Positions 1 through 7,133 of a stretch of 64,000 nucleotides of DNA are shown here, piece by piece. The DNA comes from Prescottella equi (GTDB taxonomy: Bacteria > Actinomycetota > Actinomycetes > Mycobacteriales > Mycobacteriaceae): contig NZ_LWTX01000003.1 in assembly GCF_002094305.1 (NCBI RefSeq), positions 496,001-560,000 on the forward strand, given 5' to 3'. Within the stretch, counting starts at the first letter, position 1. Each line of letters begins with the position of its first letter. The notes beneath the pieces are model-generated. The model made no database searches. It had not been told where the DNA came from and worked only from the letters and a program-made list of their open reading frames with translations. The translations under genes were made by a program, and so were the position numbers.

Positions 1-818
1 GGGCGCATCGCCGCGGCCCGCCCGGCCGCCGTGTTCGGGGGAGGCGTGTCCTCCTCCTCGTCGGACGCCGCACCACCGACGATCGGGTGACTCTGCCCGT
101 AGTCGAGGTCGATGACGTCGGCGACGATGACGGTGACGTTGTCCGGTCCGCCACTGCGCAGGGCCAGTTCGATGAGCCGGTCGGCGCACTCGTCGTTGGT
201 GCCCTCGCGCATCGTGTTGGCGATGGTCTCGTCGCTCACGACGTCGGACAGGCCGTCCGAGCACAGCAGGTAGCGGTCCCCGGCGCGGGCCTCGCGCACC
301 GTGAGCGTCGGCTCGATCTCGTTGCCGGTGAGGGCCCGCATGATGAGCGAACGCTGCGGATGGGTGTGTGCCTGCTCGGCGGTGATGCGGCCCTCGTCGA
401 CGAGGGACTGCACGAACGTGTCGTCGCGGGTGATCTGGGTGAGCTGGTCGTCGCGCAGCAGGTACGCCCGCGAATCGCCGATGTGGACCAGGCCCAGCTT
501 GCTGCCCGCGAACAGGATCGCGGTGAGCGTGGTGCCCATGCCCTCGAGCTCGGGATCTTCCTCGACGTGGTCGGCGATGGTGGCATTGCCCTCGTGGGTC
601 GCGGCCTCGAGCTTGCCCAGCAGATCGCCGCCGGGCTCGTCGTCGTCGAGGTGCGCGAGCGCGGCGATCATCAGCTGCGACGCGACCTCGCCGGCCGCGT
701 GCCCGCCCATGCCGTCGGCGAGCGCCAACAGTCGCGCACCGGCGTACACGGAATCCTCGTTGTTCGCGCGGACGAGACCGCGGTCGCTTCGGGCCGCGTA
801 GCGGAGGACAAGGGTCAC
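1..818 (-). CDS. pstP: PP2C-family Ser/Thr protein phosphatase PstP (3' part cut by window edge)
   Basis: This phosphatase removes phosphate from the PknA/PknB-type kinases and their substrates in growth and division control. The translation starts at GTG (818-816) and stays open through base 1, giving about 272 residues. The PP2C metal-binding motifs are visible in order: RSDRGLVRANNEDS near the N-terminus, ALADGMGGHAAGE, MGTTLTA, IGDSRAYLL, LCSDGLSD and GGPDNVTVIVAD, followed by a low-complexity acidic/proline linker. The membrane span and extracellular tail expected of PstP would lie beyond the window. Its GTGA start overlaps the fhaB stop by 4 bp, so translation is probably coupled. The order fhaA-fhaB-pstP on one strand matches the mycobacterial and rhodococcal locus that continues into rodA, pbpA, pknA and pknB. 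Confidence 0.95.
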   Translation of the reverse strand, partial: MTLVLRYAARSDRGLVRANNEDSVYAGARLLALADGMGGHAAGEVASQLMIAALAHLDDDEPGGDLLGKLEAATHEGNATIADHVEEDPELEGMGTTLTAILFAGSKLGLVHIGDSRAYLLRDDQLTQITRDDTFVQSLVDEGRITAEQAHTHPQRSLIMRALTGNEIEPTLTVREARAGDRYLLCSDGLSDVVSDETIANTMREGTNDECADRLIELALRSGGPDNVTVIVADVIDLDYGQSHPIVGGAASDEEEDTPPPNTAAGRAAAMR

Positions 819-1282
819 GGGCGGAGCTCGATCACGGTCTTGCCGACGCGCACCGGCGTGCCGAGCGGAACCCGGACGGCCGTCGTCACCTTCGCCCGGT
901 CCAGGTAGGTGCCGTTGGTGGAACCGAGATCCTCGACGTACCAATCCGTGCCGCGCGGAGACAGCCGGGCGTGCCGCGTCGACGCGTAGTCGTCCGTCAG
1001 CACCAGCGTGGAGTCGTCGGCCCGCCCGATCAGAACCGGTTGTGTCCCGAGAGTGATGCGGGTACCGGCGAGTGCCCCCTGCGTCACGACGAGGTTCTTC
1101 GCGACCTTGGTCCGTCCGAGCGACGGCAGAACCGACGACGTACGCGAGTAACGCGGAGCGGGGCGGGCAACGCCCGCACCCGCATAGATGTCGCTGCGCA
1201 GCGTCTTGATCACTGCCCAGACGAAGAGCCAGAGCAGCAGCAGGAAGCCTGCTCGCGTCAGCTGGAGTATCAATCCCTGCAC
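815..1282 (-). CDS. fhaB: FHA-domain membrane protein FhaB (FipA)
   Basis: A 155-residue protein starting at GTG (1282), with a good GGAGG Shine-Dalgarno upstream. Residues about 7-27 form a hydrophobic span with a short cytoplasmic tail after it. A linker leads to a C-terminal forkhead-associated domain (about 75-155) with the phosphothreonine-binding signature residues GR, STRH and GSTNG. FhaB/FipA binds phosphothreonine partners of the division apparatus in mycobacteria. It lies between fhaA and pstP and overlaps pstP by 4 bp. The 163-bp gap to fhaA could hold a separate promoter, but I see no clear one. Confidence 0.93.
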   Translation of the reverse strand: MQGLILQLTRAGFLLLLWLFVWAVIKTLRSDIYAGAGVARPAPRYSRTSSVLPSLGRTKVAKNLVVTQGALAGTRITLGTQPVLIGRADDSTLVLTDDYASTRHARLSPRGTDWYVEDLGSTNGTYLDRAKVTTAVRVPLGTPVRVGKTVIELRP

Positions 1283-1445
1283 TGCTCGACACCTCCTTCG
1301 GGGGGACGGCGGCGCGGATGCGCAACCGGGGCATTTTCAGCTGGCTGCATCATATGTTGAAGCCGGCGGCGGTGATCATGATCTTGGGCCGCACCCCGTG
1401 TCCGGGATGCGGCTTTCGCGGGGTGACGGGCGGCGTCTGCCGTGG

Positions 1446-2786
1446 TCAGAGGATGCGCACCAGGATTTCGGAGTGCCCGGCGCGAATCACGTCACCGTCC
1501 GCGAGCTGCCAGTCCTGCACCGGCGAACCGTTGACGGTGGTGCCGTTCGTGGAACCCAGGTCCGAGAGCATCGCGACCTGGCCGTCCCAGCGGATGTCGA
1601 AGTGCCGACGCGAGACCCCGGTGTCGGGCAGGCGGAACTGCGCGTCCTGGCCGCGTCCGACGATGTTGTTGCCGTCCCGCAGCTGGTAGAAGCGTCCGCT
1701 TCCGTCCTCGAGCTGCAGCGTCGCGGTGAAGGTGCGTCCCGCCTCGGGCGTGTAGCCGGCCTGGTAGCCCTGGCCGTAACCCTGCTCGTACCCCGGCTGG
1801 CTGTAGGCCTGGTTGTATCCGGCCTGGTCGTAGTCGCCCTGCTGATACTCGCCCTGCTGATAGTCGTAGTCGGCGTAGCCCTGCTGCTGGTCGTACTGCT
1901 GGTCGTAGCCCTGCTGGTACTCGCCCTGCGGCTGGTAGCCCTGCTGGTAGCCGGGGTACTGGCCCGGGTACGGCTGTTGCTGGTCGTACCCCTGCTGGTC
2001 GTACCCCTGTTGATAGCCGCCCTGCTGGGGATAACTCTGGTCGTAACCGCCCTGCTGCGGGTAACCACCCTGCTGGGGGTAACCGGCGTCCTGCGGGTAG
2101 CCGCCCTGCGCCGCGCCGTACGCCTGCTGCTGGTCGTAGCGCGGCTGGGCGTAGCCCTGCGGGTAGTCCTGCTGGTAGCCGCCCTGATCCTGGTAGCCGC
2201 CCTGATCCTGGTATCCACCCTGGTCGCCGGGGCCCTGTGCCTGATCCGGGTGGGCGCTGCCGTTACGCGCGCCACGGTCGTCGCGCTGCTCGCGACCGGG
2301 CTCGTTTCCGGAGTTCTGGGTCATGGGGCCTGCTCCTGGGGTCGGTGAAACGGGTGTCGGGGCGCGCCGGGCCCGAGGAGCGGGGCCGGATGCGCCGGCG
2401 TCGCCGCGGTGAGCATCCGGATCGACCGATCCGGTGGTTCGGAACTGCCCGGTGTGCAGTGTCGGTGACGCCTCGAATCGGACGTCGATGTCACCGTAGG
2501 TCTGCCAGCCCTGTTCTCTGATGTATCCCTCGAGGTGTCGCGCGAAAGATTTCACCGTCAGCTCGTGATCCGACGCCAACTTCGCGTGATCGGACTCGTT
2601 GATCGTGATCACGTAGCTGTTGGGAGCGAGGTAGTGCCCGCCGTCCAGTTGCTGGACGCGGTCGGTGGCCTCGCGCTGCAGCGCCGCTTCCACTTCCTGA
2701 GGTACGACGCCTCCGCCGAAGACGCGCGCGAAGGCGTCACCGACGGCCCCCTGAAGCTTGCGCTCGAAACGTTGAACGATCCCCAC
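1446..2786 (-). CDS. fhaA: FHA-domain protein FhaA with DUF3662 N-domain and Gln/Tyr/Gly-rich linker
   Basis: A 446-residue protein starting at GTG (2786). Residues 1-125 match the DUF3662 domain of FhaA, which in mycobacteria associates with cell-wall synthesis and division proteins (for example the MurJ/MviN pseudokinase domain). Residues about 130-345 form a long low-complexity linker dominated by Gln, Tyr and Gly with many QQGY/DQGGYQ repeats. The C-terminal 95 residues are an FHA domain with VGRG, VSRRH and GSTNG. The linker is long, and its DNA is internally repetitive (about 1760-2240). The gene heads the fhaA-fhaB-pstP run. Confidence 0.94.
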   Translation of the reverse strand: MGIVQRFERKLQGAVGDAFARVFGGGVVPQEVEAALQREATDRVQQLDGGHYLAPNSYVITINESDHAKLASDHELTVKSFARHLEGYIREQGWQTYGDIDVRFEASPTLHTGQFRTTGSVDPDAHRGDAGASGPAPRARRAPTPVSPTPGAGPMTQNSGNEPGREQRDDRGARNGSAHPDQAQGPGDQGGYQDQGGYQDQGGYQQDYPQGYAQPRYDQQQAYGAAQGGYPQDAGYPQQGGYPQQGGYDQSYPQQGGYQQGYDQQGYDQQQPYPGQYPGYQQGYQPQGEYQQGYDQQYDQQQGYADYDYQQGEYQQGDYDQAGYNQAYSQPGYEQGYGQGYQAGYTPEAGRTFTATLQLEDGSGRFYQLRDGNNIVGRGQDAQFRLPDTGVSRRHFDIRWDGQVAMLSDLGSTNGTTVNGSPVQDWQLADGDVIRAGHSEILVRIL

Positions 2787-2983
2787 GGCATGAACCTTGC
2801 TGTTGTCTGTTCGCGGTCAGTCTGCGTGTCGCGGCTGCAATCAACCCGGCCGCTGCCCCTGCATGATATCCGGACACCCCGTCCCGGGGGTCCTGCTAGC
2901 CGCTTCGCGATGCGTTTTTTGCACCTCTACCTGCACGAATCGTGATTTCGGCGAAGTGCGTGCTAGTGTTTTCCACGTCGCTC

Positions 2984-3066
2984 GGGCGAGTGGCGGAATG
3001 GCAGACGCGCTGGCTTCAGGTGCCAGTGTCCTTCGGGACGTGGGGGTTCAAGTCCCCCTTCGCCCA
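2984..3066 (+). tRNA. tRNA-Leu (anticodon CAG)
   Basis: A full cloverleaf can be folded. The acceptor GGGCGAG (2984-2990) pairs with TTCGCCC (3059-3065), followed by discriminator A. The anticodon stem CTGGC/GCCAG encloses the loop TTCAGGT, giving anticodon CAG, which reads CUG. A long variable arm (TGTCCTTCGGGACG) marks a class II leucine tRNA, and the T-arm is GGGGG-TTCAAGT-CCCCC. CCA is not encoded. The gene is divergent from fhaA, as in other mycolata. Confidence 0.97.
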
Positions 3067-3093
3067 CAACGAGCAGTTCCACGAACTGCGACG

Positions 3094-3134
3094 AACGAGG
3101 TCACGAACTCGAAAGAGTTCGTGACCTCGTTTTC
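3094..3134 (+). terminator. Strong rho-independent terminator after tRNA-Leu
   Basis: A perfect 17-bp stem (3094-3110 with 3115-3131) closed by a GAAA tetraloop is followed by a short T-rich stretch. It lies 27 bp after the tRNA and probably ends its transcript. Confidence 0.88.
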
Positions 3135-3246
3135 GTTGGCGGGTTCGGTTGGACTGTCCACCGGATGCAGCGGCATGGCTGCGGCCCGCAGGCAGTAGCC
3201 GGGTCACCCGAAGAGCCCGGCGGCGAGCGGGTCCGGTGAGTCCGGG

Positions 3247-4206
3247 CTACTTGCTGTCGACGTGACCGATCGGGTTGGTTGTGTTCGCCAAGGCCGCCCG
3301 GGCCGCGGCCCAGTCGTCGGTATCGAGCTCGAGCGCGGTGCGAAGGTACGCAGTGCTCATCCGCTGCAGTAGGGCCACCCGCTCCGGGTTTTCGTCGGTA
3401 GTCTCGGCGACCTCGTATCCGGGGATCCCGCCCAGGGCGTGCTCGGCGTCGTGCAGAGTGAGCAGGTCGGTGGCACCGGGGCTGAAACTGTATGCGTCCG
3501 TGAACCAGTCGGGGCCGCGGCTGGACATCCGGGACTGGTCGTGGTCGCCTGCGACGACGAGTGTCGGCGTGGTGAGCTCACGGAACGACGGGTACATGAA
3601 CGGGAAGTTGGCCCGCGCGAACGGATTCAGGTCCTCACCCCCGACGCCGGTCGCGGCCAGGAGGATGCCGGCCGAGACGCGGCTGTCGGACATGTCCTTC
3701 CCCACTTGCCCGTTCGCGTCCAGGATTCGGGCGCCGAGGAGTGCCTGCGCGGTCTGTGCGCCCCAGGAGTGACCGGCGACGGCGATGCGGGTGTGGTCGA
3801 CCCGTCCGGTCAGACCGGGGACGGCGGCCTCGATGTCAGCGAGTTGGTCGAGGATGCGTTCGAGGTCGGCGATTCGTTCAGTCCAGATACTCGGGAAGCG
3901 AGGGTCGTCGAATCCGATCCCGTAGCGCCGGGAGTCCAGGTGGGTGGGCTGGATCACGACGAAGCCCCGGGAGGCCCAGAACGCGGCCAGAGGCGCGTAG
4001 CCGTCGTGGTTCCACCCGTTGCCGTGCGAGAACAGCACGACCGGCAGGTCGGAGCCGGTGGTCGGCGCGGAGACCCGCACCTCCAGCGGCAGTGCGCGGC
4101 CCGGGGCGGACAGTTCGACGGGGGCAACGGAGAGAACGGGGGTGCCGGCGCCGACGAGTTCGTCGAGGGTGGCGGCGAGTGCGGAAGACTGGACCGAAGA
4201 GGTCAA
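3247..4206 (-). CDS. Alpha/beta hydrolase (dienelactone-hydrolase/chlorophyllase-like)
   Basis: A 319-residue cytoplasmic alpha/beta hydrolase. The start read here is TTG (4206), with AAAGGA about 10 bases upstream. The oxyanion segment FSHGNGWNHDGY is near residues 85-95, the nucleophile elbow GHSWG (Ser) near 170, a candidate acid in VVAGDHDQS, and a candidate His in LHDAEHALGG. The fold resembles secreted polyester or chlorophyll hydrolases, but no signal peptide is visible and the substrate is unknown. The gene is divergent from a TetR regulator with two operator copies between them, so it is probably that regulator's main target. Confidence 0.8.
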   Translation of the reverse strand: MTSSVQSSALAATLDELVGAGTPVLSVAPVELSAPGRALPLEVRVSAPTTGSDLPVVLFSHGNGWNHDGYAPLAAFWASRGFVVIQPTHLDSRRYGIGFDDPRFPSIWTERIADLERILDQLADIEAAVPGLTGRVDHTRIAVAGHSWGAQTAQALLGARILDANGQVGKDMSDSRVSAGILLAATGVGGEDLNPFARANFPFMYPSFRELTTPTLVVAGDHDQSRMSSRGPDWFTDAYSFSPGATDLLTLHDAEHALGGIPGYEVAETTDENPERVALLQRMSTAYLRTALELDTDDWAAARAALANTTNPIGHVDSK

Positions 4207-4250
4207 GACAGGGGTCCTTTCGAGGGGCTGTGCCCTGCCATAATGGAAAG

Positions 4251-4287
4251 CGGAGCACTGTTCCGAACAATACGGAGCAGTGTTCCG
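4251..4287. promoter_or_regulatory. Tandem TetR-type operator
   Basis: Two near-identical 15-bp imperfect palindromes, CGGAGCACTGTTCCG (4251-4265) and CGGAGCAGTGTTCCG (4273-4287), start 22 bp apart, about two helical turns. They fill the short space between the divergent hydrolase and TetR genes, as expected for an autoregulated repressor. Confidence 0.75.
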
Positions 4288-4324
4288 GATAGCAACCTGG
4301 TGCCGACGTGGAGGAGTGTGTTCT

Positions 4325-4906
4325 GTGACCGATGAGAGCGAGCGCCGGACGAAGCGCGCCGACGCGCGGCGGAACGAGCAGGCTCTTCTCGACGCAGCGG
4401 CGGCAGTGTTCGTGACGTCCGGCGTCGACGCGCCGGTGCGGGAGATCGCGGCGAGGGCCGGTGTCGGGATGGGGACGATCTACCGACACTTTCCGACCCG
4501 CCCCGAACTCGTGGTCGCGGTGTACCGCCACCAGGTCGAGGCGTGCGCGGACGCCGGCCCCAGACTGCTCGAGGAGAGTCCGACGCCGGAAGCGGCCCTG
4601 CGCGAATGGGTGGCCCTGTTCGTGGAGTTCCTGGTCACCAAGCACGGCCTCGCCGGCGCGTTGCAGGGCGACAGCGCCGGATCGGATGCGCTGCACGCCT
4701 ACTTCGTCGACCGTCTCGTGCCGGTGTGTGCCGCCCTGCTCGACGCGGCGCTCGAGTACTGCGGCGCCATGCCCACGGTGGGCGCGTACAACCTGATGAA
4801 AGGCATCGGAAACCTGTGCATCGGGGCGGCTGCGGATCCCGCCTACGACGCCGACCGTCTGGTGCAACTGCTTGTCACCGGCGTACTCGGCAGATCCAGT
4901 CGGTAG
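4325..4906 (+). CDS. TetR-family transcriptional regulator
   Basis: A 193-residue regulator. I chose GTG 4325 because GTGGAGGAG lies just upstream. An in-frame ATG at 4280 would start inside the second operator copy. The N-terminal helix-turn-helix (about 25-65) reads VREIAARAGVGMGTIYRHFPTRPELV, typical of TetR. The C-terminal ligand-binding domain is not diagnostic. It probably represses itself and the divergent hydrolase through the paired palindromes at 4251-4287. Confidence 0.88.
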   Translation: MTDESERRTKRADARRNEQALLDAAAAVFVTSGVDAPVREIAARAGVGMGTIYRHFPTRPELVVAVYRHQVEACADAGPRLLEESPTPEAALREWVALFVEFLVTKHGLAGALQGDSAGSDALHAYFVDRLVPVCAALLDAALEYCGAMPTVGAYNLMKGIGNLCIGAAADPAYDADRLVQLLVTGVLGRSSR

Positions 4907-4987
4907 ACGAGAACGGGACTGAGTCGTGACCCCGGTCTGCGAAGTGGAAACTCGCGGCCTTCGTCGTTCTCGAAGACGTCGGTCCTT

Positions 4988-5488
4988 CTACTCTCGGCCG
5001 AACAACAACGTCTCGACGAGACCGATGCCCGGCGTGGGTGGGTCGGCGATGGTTTTCAGCAGTGTCGCGAGATCGGGTGCGACCTCGGTGGCGTCCTCGA
5101 ACTCGGGTTCGGCGCCGTGCACGATCACGCCGTCGTCGCGGATCGCGAGATACGAGTACGGGCCGCGGACCGAGAGCAGGATCGGGCGGTGCCGCCTCCA
5201 GAACTCGGTGATCGCGGCCTCGTCTTCGGGGCCCGACGCTGCCTCCCGGCTCATGGTCTCGAACTCGTTCCAGGCGAACGCATCGTCGGACGGCTCCGCG
5301 TAGTCGCCGAGGGAGAGGAACCAGGTCGTGTCGTCGGGACCGGACAGGCGTGAGAACGACGACGCCCACGCCGTCTGGCCGGCCGGGGCGGACTCCAGCG
5401 GCGCAGGAACCCGCAGGTGCCCCGGGCCCGGTTCGAAAGACCAACCCGCCGAGCGTAAGCGGGCGATCGCGCCGACGAACTCCTCCAT
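4988..5488 (-). CDS. SMI1/KNR4 (SUKH)-like protein
   Basis: A 166-residue soluble protein. I chose ATG 5488. The longer open frame upstream overlaps the RidA gene and is not credible. Segments such as TTWFLSLGDYAEPSDDAF, FAWNEFE, FWRRHRPILLSVRGPYSYL and GAEPEFEDATEVA match the pattern of short SMI1/KNR4-superfamily proteins, some of which are immunity proteins while others are housekeeping. No toxin gene lies beside it. The start is 19 bp after the RidA stop on the same strand, so the two are probably co-transcribed. Confidence 0.65.
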   Translation of the reverse strand: MEEFVGAIARLRSAGWSFEPGPGHLRVPAPLESAPAGQTAWASSFSRLSGPDDTTWFLSLGDYAEPSDDAFAWNEFETMSREAASGPEDEAAITEFWRRHRPILLSVRGPYSYLAIRDDGVIVHGAEPEFEDATEVAPDLATLLKTIADPPTPGIGLVETLLFGRE

Positions 5489-5507
5489 CGGCACCACGTT
5501 AGCGGGA

Positions 5508-5918
5508 TCAGTCGCAGACCGCGGTGGCCTCGACCTCGACGAGCACGTCCGGCTCGAACAGGTACTCCACGCCGATGAGCGATGCCGGGGGCAGCGGCAC
5601 GGCCAGTCCGATCTCGGCCGCGACCTGCTCGATGCCCGCCATGAACCCGTCGATCTTGTCGGGCGTCCAGCCCGTGACGTAGAAGGTGAGCCGCACGACG
5701 TCGTCGAAAGTTGCACCGGCGCCGGTCAATCCGGCCGCGGTGTTGCGCAGGGCCTGGGCCACCTGGCCCGTGAGATCGCCCGGTGCCACGGGAGTTCCGT
5801 CGGCGAGACGCGCGATCTGCCCGGCCACGTGGACGTGGCGGGTCCCGGATCCGATCGCGACGTGGTGATAGGGGGTCGGCCGGGTCATGCCATCGGGGTT
5901 GCGGAACTGCACGGTCAT
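5508..5918 (-). CDS. RidA/YjgF-family protein lacking the canonical arginine
   Basis: A 136-residue RidA-fold protein with start ATG 5918 after a GGAGG site. It has the usual HVAGQIA, GDLTGQVAQALRN and FYVTGWTPD segments and ends LVEVEATAV. Where imine-deaminating RidA proteins carry an arginine (the PARSCVEV region of E. coli RidA), this protein has serine (PPASLIGVE). That is typical of the Rid4-Rid7 subfamilies, which do not hydrolyse imines in the classical way. It is divergent from an HxlR regulator with a palindrome between them. Its specific role is unknown. Confidence 0.82.
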   Translation of the reverse strand: MTVQFRNPDGMTRPTPYHHVAIGSGTRHVHVAGQIARLADGTPVAPGDLTGQVAQALRNTAAGLTGAGATFDDVVRLTFYVTGWTPDKIDGFMAGIEQVAAEIGLAVPLPPASLIGVEYLFEPDVLVEVEATAVCD

Positions 5919-5949
5919 GGTGGATGTCCTCCAGGATCGGTTGCGGAAG

Positions 5950-5964
5950 GTATCCAATTGATAC
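5950..5964. promoter_or_regulatory. HxlR-type operator in the ridA/hxlR divergent promoter
   Basis: The inverted repeat GTATC-CAATT-GATAC sits between the two divergent starts (5918 and 6002), 32 bp from the RidA start. GTATC/GATAC arms are common in HxlR-family sites. Confidence 0.65.
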
Positions 5965-6001
5965 TTGGTGTACGCAGGGCACTTCAACGAAACTAGGTGG
6001 C

Positions 6002-6385
6002 ATGACCGATACCTACCCGGCCGTTTCCGGAGGACTCGCCGTCACCCCGGCTCATCGAGAACTGCTCGATCAGGTCCTCGACAAGTGGTCGCTGGCGGTG
6101 CTCGACCAGTTGTGCGAGCGTCCCAGCCGCTTCAACCACCTACGCCGGGCGATTCCCGCGGTGACGCAGAAATCCCTCACGGCGACGCTGCGCCGGCTCG
6201 AGCGCAACGGCATCGTCGAGCGCGAACTGCTGAGCACCCGTCCGGTCGCCGTGGAATACCGCATCACTCCACTCGGCAAGACGCTGCGCCATCCGGTGGA
6301 TGTCCTCGTCGGCTGGGCGGAGACGAACCGCGCGGCGATCGAGGATGCTCGCGCCCGGTTCGACGCGGAACAGGACGGCGTCTGA
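6002..6385 (+). CDS. HxlR-family winged-helix regulator
   Basis: A 127-residue protein starting ATG 6002. It has the HxlR signature: a DKWSLAVLDQL segment near the N-terminus, RFNHLRRAIPAVTQKSLTATLRRLERNGIVER as the winged helix, and an EYRITPLGKTL wing. Such proteins often sense electrophiles or redox stress, and cysteine content can hint at this. Here one Cys is visible (DQLCERP), as in thiol-sensing members. It probably controls the divergent RidA-SMI1 pair. Its 3' end abuts the convergent IclR gene with only 4 bp between stops. Confidence 0.9.
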   Translation: MTDTYPAVSGGLAVTPAHRELLDQVLDKWSLAVLDQLCERPSRFNHLRRAIPAVTQKSLTATLRRLERNGIVERELLSTRPVAVEYRITPLGKTLRHPVDVLVGWAETNRAAIEDARARFDAEQDGV

Positions 6386-6389
6386 CGGT

Positions 6390-7133
6390 TCACGAGGGCG
6401 TGCGGACCCCGCCCGGCGCCACTCGTCCGGCATACTCGCGCAGCAGGTTCACCAGGTCGGTGTCGTCGACGGCCAGTCGCCCGGTGGGGCCGATCGCGGC
6501 GAGGCCGCCGACGACGGCGCGCCGGCTGTCGTGGACGGGAACGGCGACGGCGGAGCGGCCCACCCGGATCTCGTCGACCTCGCGCGCGGGTTCGCCGCGG
6601 CGGATCACCGACAGTTCCACCTCCAATGCGTCGTGGTCGGTGATGGTGCGGGCGGTGACCTTCCGCAGCGGACCGGCCGCGAGGTCGGGACGCGATGCGA
6701 GCAGCAGCTTGCCGATCGCCGACGCGTGTGGCGCCGTCACCAGAGTGCGCTCGCCGGCGAGTTCGTGATCGGGGTCGCGGTCGATCAGGCGCACCCGTCC
6801 GTTCTCGTACGACGCGAGGTACACGCCGTAGCGGACCCGGGAGCGCAGTTCCTCGAGCACGGCACCGACGTCGACGGGTCGGTCTGCGGCCCCAGCCAAT
6901 TCGCGGGTGCGGCGTCCGAGGGTGAAGCCGGAGAGATCGGCGACACGGACGAGATAGCCGTCGGCGACCAGCAGGTTCAGCAGTCGGTACGCCGTCGCCT
7001 GCGGGATGCCGGCGAGCGCGGCGATCTCCTTCGCGGAGGCCCCCGAGCCCAGTTGTGCGGCCGCCTCGAGCAGCGCGAGCGCCCGCTGCACGGCGCGCGG
7101 TTCGTTGCCGCCGAGGTCTCTCGCGGGCGCCAT
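6390..7133 (-). CDS. IclR-family transcriptional regulator
   Basis: A 247-residue regulator. The start ATG 7133 overlaps the permease stop by one base (TGATG), so translation is coupled. The N-terminal helix-turn-helix reads AKEIAALAGIPQATAYRLLNLLVADGYLVR. The C-terminal IclR effector domain follows, with HASAIGKLLLA and VAVPVHDSRRAVVGGLAA. Co-transcribed with an amino-acid permease and next to the divergent L-amino-acid oxidase operon, it is the likely regulator of both units. No clear palindrome was found in 8666-8834. Confidence 0.9.
   Translation of the reverse strand: MAPARDLGGNEPRAVQRALALLEAAAQLGSGASAKEIAALAGIPQATAYRLLNLLVADGYLVRVADLSGFTLGRRTRELAGAADRPVDVGAVLEELRSRVRYGVYLASYENGRVRLIDRDPDHELAGERTLVTAPHASAIGKLLLASRPDLAAGPLRKVTARTITDHDALEVELSVIRRGEPAREVDEIRVGRSAVAVPVHDSRRAVVGGLAAIGPTGRLAVDDTDLVNLLREYAGRVAPGGVRTPS

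Noticed and set aside
4988-5918. Toxin-immunity system around the SMI1-like gene
   Set aside because: SMI1/SUKH proteins can be immunity proteins, but no polymorphic toxin or secretion-linked gene is adjacent. The neighbour is a RidA protein.
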